Source: Frankia sp. AiPa1 (lineage in GTDB: Bacteria; Actinomycetota; Actinomycetes; Frankiales; Frankiaceae). From it: DNA of 64,000 bases. The DNA is taken from positions 1 through 64,000 of the forward strand of contig NZ_JALKFZ020000187.1 in assembly GCF_023243075.1 (NCBI RefSeq), given 5' to 3'. Numbering within the stretch: position 1 is the stretch's first letter; the number at the start of each line of letters is the position of its first letter. Under the pieces are notes generated by a model. That model worked only from the letters and a program-made list of their open reading frames with translations, ran no database searches and was not told where the DNA came from. The position numbers and the translations under genes were made by a program. This document shows, piece by piece, positions 60,024 through 64,000 of this stretch.

Positions 60024-60075
60024 TGGTCCTAGTTACCGGTTTCGTGTCCGCTTTGCCCTACCAGAGCGACCCGTC
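60024..60075 (-). repeat. Diverged member of the palindromic intergenic repeat family
   Basis: On the minus strand GGCAAAGCGGACACGAAACC recalls the GGCAAATCGGACACGAATGCC core of the copies at 10.6 and 38.2 kb. GGTC/GACC ends lie at both sides. The arms are too degraded to pair fully. Confidence 0.45.
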
Positions 60076-60169
60076 GACCAGCCGGACCCGCATCGGGCGT
60101 TCCCCGCCGCCTCGACGCCCGACGGCTCACCGGAGATGCGACGGGGTGGCCAGAGGGATGGCGGGGTGG

Positions 60170-61042
60170 TCAGAAGGCGGCGGCGACGGGGATGACGCGC
60201 TCGGCGAGCAGTTCCAGGGGGCGAATCGTGGCCACGCCCGGCACCCAGCCGTGGTAGTGGGTGATGCCGAGGGCCGCGAGATCGCGCAGGGACTCGAGGA
60301 ACTCGTCGATCTTCTCGCCGTCCGGGCCGGGGTCGAGGGGGCCCATGACCGTCTTCTCGATCTCGTCGTAGTCGCGGCCGACGTCCGCGCAGTGCCCGCG
60401 CAGCACCTCGAGTTTGTGCGCGAGTTCCGGGCCGGCGAACAGGTTGCAGGCCTGGGCGTACCGGGCGACCAGGCGCAGCGTCTTACGCTCCCCGCCGCCA
60501 CCGATGAGGATCGGCGGGTGCGGGCGGCGCAGCGGCTGGGGCACCCCGAGGGTGCGCTCGAGCTGGTAGTGCTTGCCCCGGTACGGGGCATCCGAGTCGC
60601 CCCAGGTCTGCAGGCAGATCTCGAGGGCCTCCTCGAGGCGCTCGAACCGCTCGGCCGTGGACGGGAACGGCAGGCCGAGACCCCGAGCCTCCTCCTCGAA
60701 CCAGGCGGCGCCGATCCCGAGATACGCCCGGCCCTCGGAGAGCACGTCGAGCGTCGCCACCAGCTTGGCGAGCAGGCCGGGGGCGCGGTAGACGACCGCG
60801 GTCACCCAGGCCAGCAGGTCGATGCGGCTCGTGCGCGCGGCAAGGTAGCCGAGCGTCGTGTACGCCTCGAGCATCTCGTGCTCGGGTGGGCCGACCTGGG
60901 CGATCTGCCACAGATGGTCCATCACGCTGAGTTTGGTGAACCCGCCGTCCTCGGCGGCGACGGCCACCCGGGTGAGGTCCTGGGCGAGCGTCGCCGGCCC
61001 GCCGGTGAAGGTGAAGTCGGCGACGTGCAGTCCGATGTTCAT
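60170..61042 (-). CDS. LLM-class F420-dependent oxidoreductase
   Basis: The 290-residue protein matches the F420-dependent luciferase-like family of actinobacteria. It shows MNIGLHVADFTF, FTKLSVMDHLWQI, the segment LGYLAARTSRIDLLAWVTAV, RPHPPILIGGGGERKTLRLV and AQACNLFAGPE. These enzymes move hydride between F420 and small organic substrates. ATG 61042 has a GGGAGGAC ribosome site; the frame upstream to 61102 is a shadow. It stands alone, divergent from the hotdog-domain gene. The substrate is unknown. Confidence 0.88.
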   Translation of the reverse strand: MNIGLHVADFTFTGGPATLAQDLTRVAVAAEDGGFTKLSVMDHLWQIAQVGPPEHEMLEAYTTLGYLAARTSRIDLLAWVTAVVYRAPGLLAKLVATLDVLSEGRAYLGIGAAWFEEEARGLGLPFPSTAERFERLEEALEICLQTWGDSDAPYRGKHYQLERTLGVPQPLRRPHPPILIGGGGERKTLRLVARYAQACNLFAGPELAHKLEVLRGHCADVGRDYDEIEKTVMGPLDPGPDGEKIDEFLESLRDLAALGITHYHGWVPGVATIRPLELLAERVIPVAAAF

Positions 61043-61207
61043 GTCCGTCCTCCCGAAGCGCAGATGGAGGTGCCTCCGGAAGTCGACCCTATCGCCGACC
61101 ACCGTCGCGGTACGGCACCGCCGTTCGGGGACCGCCGCATGCCGGACCCCCGAGGATGCGCGGGGACCCGCCGCGTACAGATCGGGTAAGGCGCAGGGAG
61201 GCGCCTT

Positions 61208-62446
61208 GTGGGCAGGGGCGCAGGTGGCGCCACCGCGACGGACTACCCGGTCGGGCGGGACCGCCTACCGGTCAGGCAGGATGGCGATGACGCGAGCGGC
61301 AGCATGAGCAGAATCTCGGCGACCCGATCATCGGCGTTGCGGACGGCGGCGCCCCGACCAGGCCCGTACCGGACTCCTCCGGGCACCTGGTCCGGCGCCG
61401 GACCAGATCCTGCCGGCCCTGTACCCACCGGTTCCCCGCCCGCCGGCGGCACCTACAGGGCCAGCACCGACCAGCCCGACGGGGCCGATGGGGCGGATGG
61501 GGCCGATGGGCGGGAGTACCCGCAGAGCCGGTTCCGGGTGCGCCCCGAGCAGCGCCTCACCGCGTGGCCGGAGTACCTCGTGCCGGGCCCCGGCGAGCAG
61601 CGGCCCGCCGCGCGAGGGACCAGCGTGGCGGGACCACGCATGGTGGCGCAGCTCGGGCCGTGGCTGGTCGGGGTGGGCGGAGAACCGACCGCGGGGGCGC
61701 TCGGCGTCCTGGTCGAGGACGCACTGGGCCTGACGCTCCACCGCGCCCACCGCGCCTGCCCGCCCGGCAGCCACGCCGTGACGGCGGAGCTGTCGCTGGA
61801 GATCGTGACGAGGCCGCCGTGGTCCGGGCCGCATCTGGTGGCCGACGCCCGTCTGCTCGGTCGGGACGAGCGTGGCGCGATGGCCGTCTGCGAGGTCCGT
61901 GACAGCGCGGGCCGGCTCGCCGCCGTCGCGGCCGGTCGCTTCCACTGGGTCCCGGTGGCGACCGACCCCGCGTCCGCGCCCGCCAACGGCAGATTCCCAG
62001 CGGACGGCGCCGGGCCCGTGCCGGTCACCGGGCCGGCGTACGACCCCGCCGTGGCGCTGCCGCCGGCACCGCACGGCAGCCTGTTGGAAACCCTCGGGCT
62101 CGCCGCGGCGGGGCCGACCCGCCACGGCGAGCTCGGCCGGCTGATCCTGCCCGGGCACTCGGTGTTCGACACCATCGCCGGGACGGTGCACGGCGGCGTC
62201 CTGCTGTGCCTGTCCGACCTGGTGACCGACGCGCTCGCCCCACCGGACGAGCCCGAGCGCACGACCGGGATCCGCATCCACTACCTGCGGCCCGCGGGCC
62301 TCGGCGCGCCGGTCACCTCGACGGCCGAGACGATCCACCGCACGCGCACGTCGACGCTCTACCGGGTGACGACAGCGGGGCCATCCGACCGGCCCTACAC
62401 CATCGCCACGATCTCCCGCGAACGCGCCCGCGGCATGACGATCTAG
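61208..62446 (+). CDS. Double-hotdog thioesterase-like protein
   Basis: A 412-residue protein. After a low-complexity N-terminus with DGADGADGADG (about 90-100), two hotdog-like halves can be traced. The first is around AVTAELSLEIVTRPPWSGPH with VADARLLGRDERGAMAVCEV. The second is around DTIAGTVHGGVLLCLSDLVTD with IRIHYLRPAGLGAPVTSTAE. The HGG turn is characteristic of PaaI/acyl-CoA thioesterases. GTG 61208 follows AGGGAGG by 6 bases; ATG 61304 is an alternative. The stop shares a CTAG with the stop of hpnH on the other strand. Confidence 0.78.
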   Translation: MGRGAGGATATDYPVGRDRLPVRQDGDDASGSMSRISATRSSALRTAAPRPGPYRTPPGTWSGAGPDPAGPVPTGSPPAGGTYRASTDQPDGADGADGADGREYPQSRFRVRPEQRLTAWPEYLVPGPGEQRPAARGTSVAGPRMVAQLGPWLVGVGGEPTAGALGVLVEDALGLTLHRAHRACPPGSHAVTAELSLEIVTRPPWSGPHLVADARLLGRDERGAMAVCEVRDSAGRLAAVAAGRFHWVPVATDPASAPANGRFPADGAGPVPVTGPAYDPAVALPPAPHGSLLETLGLAAAGPTRHGELGRLILPGHSVFDTIAGTVHGGVLLCLSDLVTDALAPPDEPERTTGIRIHYLRPAGLGAPVTSTAETIHRTRTSTLYRVTTAGPSDRPYTIATISRERARGMTI

Positions 62447-63696
62447 GAGGTCGCTGACGTCGCCGACGTCACCGCCCCTTCGCGGGCGGGAGCATCCTCC
62501 CGGGCCGAGGTCGCCTGGCGGGGCAGGGCGCCCTCACCGACCGGCACAGCCTCACCGACCGGCACAGCCTGGCTGACCGGGGTGTCCTGGCCGGTCGAGG
62601 CACCCTGGCCGGTCGAAGCACCCTCGGCGGCCGAAGCGCCCTTGCCCGCCGACGCGCCCTGGCGGGATGTGATCATCTGGGGAAGCGAGACGCCCTGGGG
62701 GATCGCGGCGCGGATCGTCTGGCGCAGCGACCCCAGGGTGGCCGCCAGGGCCGTCGGCTCGTGCCCGCAGTGCGCCATGCAGTTGGCGCACCGCGGGTCA
62801 CGGCCGCGGCCGTACCGCTCCCAGTCGGTGGTCTCGAGCAGTTCCTTGTACGACTTCGCGTACCCGTCGCCCATCAGGTAGCAGGGTCGCTGCCAGCCGT
62901 ACAGCGAGTACGACGGAATTCCCCAGGCGGTGCACGGGAAATCGAGCTTGCCCTCGAGGAAATCGAGGTAGAGCGGCGAGTGGTTGAGCCGCCACTTCTT
63001 GCGGCGGCCCTCGGCGAAGGCCTTCCGGAAGAGCTCCCGGGTCTCCTCGACGCCGAGGAAGTTCTCCTGGTCCGGCGCCTTCTCGTAGGCATAGGCCGGG
63101 GAGATCATCATGCCGTCGACGTTGAGCTCGTTGTTGAGGTAGTCGAGCACCTCGATAACGGTCTGCGGGCTGTCGTTGTTGAAGAACGTCGAGTTCGTGG
63201 TGACCCGGAAGCCGCGGGCCTGCGCATCCTTGATGTTGTCCACCGCCTGGGCGAACACACCCTTGCGGGCGACGATCTCGTCGTGCCGATCCTCAAGCCC
63301 GTCGATGTGCACCGCGAGCGACAGGTACGGCGACGGGGTCAGCTTGTCGATCTTCCTGGGCAGCAGCAGTGCGTTCGTGCACAGGTAGACGAACTTCTTG
63401 CGCTTGACCAGCCCCTCGACGATCTGCTCGACCTGCGGGTGCATGAGCGGCTCGCCCCCGGCGAGGCAGACGACGGGCGCCCCGCACTCGTCGGCGGCGG
63501 CCAGGGCCTGTTCGACCGGCATGCGCTGCTTGAGCACGTCCGCGGGATGCTGGATCTTCCCACATCCCTCGCAGGACAGGTTGCAGGCGAACAGCGGTTC
63601 CAGCTCGAGGGTGATCGGGTACTTCTCCCGGCGCAGGATCTTCTGCTTCGCGAGATATGCGCCGACCCGGATCGCCTGACGCGGTGGAATAGCCAT
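62443..63696 (-). CDS. hpnH: Adenosyl-hopene transferase, radical SAM HpnH
   Basis: A protein of about 417 residues. Radical SAM motif CNLSCEGC (Cx3Cx2C), CLAGGEPLMHP, LCTNALLLPRKIDKL and the HpnH-specific DGMMISPAYAYEKAPDQENF, CTAWGIPSYSLYGWQRPCYL and DPRCANCMAHCGHEPTA are all present. It attaches an adenosyl group to diploptene, the first step to C35 bacteriohopanepolyols. In Frankia such hopanoids build the vesicle envelope around nitrogenase. ATG 63696 follows AGGAGGGTGACA. Residues after about 340 are a tail of hexapeptide repeats (GASTGQ, AVPVGE types) from an 18-bp repeat, not seen in usual HpnH as far as I recall. Confidence 0.93.
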   Translation of the reverse strand: MAIPPRQAIRVGAYLAKQKILRREKYPITLELEPLFACNLSCEGCGKIQHPADVLKQRMPVEQALAAADECGAPVVCLAGGEPLMHPQVEQIVEGLVKRKKFVYLCTNALLLPRKIDKLTPSPYLSLAVHIDGLEDRHDEIVARKGVFAQAVDNIKDAQARGFRVTTNSTFFNNDSPQTVIEVLDYLNNELNVDGMMISPAYAYEKAPDQENFLGVEETRELFRKAFAEGRRKKWRLNHSPLYLDFLEGKLDFPCTAWGIPSYSLYGWQRPCYLMGDGYAKSYKELLETTDWERYGRGRDPRCANCMAHCGHEPTALAATLGSLRQTIRAAIPQGVSLPQMITSRQGASAGKGASAAEGASTGQGASTGQDTPVSQAVPVGEAVPVGEGALPRQATSAREDAPAREGAVTSATSATS

Positions 63697-64000
63697 TGTC
63701 ACCCTCCTGGTGTTCGGTGGATTCGCCGGGTGGGAGGGATGATGCCCCGCTGACGCCAGTCTAAGTACGCCGGACGCAGGTCCTCGACCCCCGGGCCGGT
63801 GAGAGATAGTTAACCGGCACCCACCCGTCCTCGCGGCACGGGCACCTTCCCGGCACGGCAACGCAGACATCAGGTAAATACCCGGACCGGCATTGACGCA
63901 GGTCACCTGCCATTACTCGGCAGTATTTCACCGGCGCCGCGTCGGCGATGCCAGACGGCCGCTTCGGAGCCCACCGTCGACGCTCATTCTCGCGCTGATC
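63697..64000. other. Upstream region of hpnH, window end
   Basis: About 300 bases with no supported gene. A less GC-rich patch near 63800 (AGATAGTTAACC) could hold the hpnH promoter, but no clear hexamer pair was found. Confidence 0.3.

Noticed and set aside
1..64000. tRNA, rRNA, integrase or complete insertion sequence
   Set aside because: None was recognised on either strand when reading through the gaps. A dedicated tRNA or transposase search would be needed to exclude short or degraded ones.

Overview
This window is a 64 kb piece of a very GC-rich actinobacterial chromosome, with many GTG starts, twin-arginine and lipoprotein export signals, and long open shadow frames on both strands. 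An SsgA-like cell-division protein, a group-1 truncated haemoglobin, a hopanoid radical-SAM enzyme (HpnH), mycofactocin genes and F420-type luciferase-like oxidoreductases together fit Frankia or a close relative best. That assignment is an inference, since no rRNA or tRNA gene was seen.

Region by region. 1-10.5 kb is an envelope and redox block: the 3' end of a diflavin reductase, two Rieske proteins (one overlapping an ECF sigma factor gene), a DUF2889 protein, an orphan ABC ATPase, a cupredoxin lipoprotein, an exported metallophosphoesterase, a truncated haemoglobin with its own promoter and terminator, and a fumarylacetoacetate-hydrolase-family enzyme. 10.9-31.5 kb is a conflict- or signalling-type block: a SNF2 helicase and SWIM zinc-finger pair, a 1509-residue TIR/STAND-NTPase/TM/WD40 protein followed closely by an orphan Tat-exported solute-binding protein, a ChaB-like protein, a divergent regulator/oxidoreductase pair, a short-chain dehydrogenase, a CorA remnant and a 2061-residue DUF4062/NACHT/HEAT-repeat protein.

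31.7-44.7 kb holds an SsgA-like protein, a PAP2 phosphatase and a split mycofactocin locus. mftA, mftB and mftC lie together, while mftD lies 3.5 kb beyond mftC behind a TetR gene and an amidohydrolase. mftA and mftD share a 20-bp palindromic upstream site. Two paralogous branched-chain-type binding lipoproteins flank this locus. 44.7-59.2 kb holds a cis-prenyltransferase, a glycerophosphodiesterase, a single-module type I polyketide synthase with a thioesterase, a Nudix hydrolase, a fused anthranilate-synthase/PhzE-like enzyme, a broken GNAT gene and an NAD kinase. The part from the polyketide synthase to the NAD kinase is bracketed by two inverted copies of a roughly 260-270 bp repeat. 59.4-64 kb holds a small conserved protein, an LLM oxidoreductase, a hotdog thioesterase-like protein and hpnH.

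Three themes cut across the window. A family of palindromic intergenic elements with a CAAAYCGGACA core occurs at five places. In-frame minisatellites of 15 or 18 bp expand linkers and tails in many otherwise normal enzymes. Several genes (Nudix, the NACHT protein, a possible leader peptide) have a TANNNT box 6-7 nt before the start codon, suggesting leaderless transcripts. No CRISPR array, integrase, intact insertion sequence, tRNA or rRNA was recognised.
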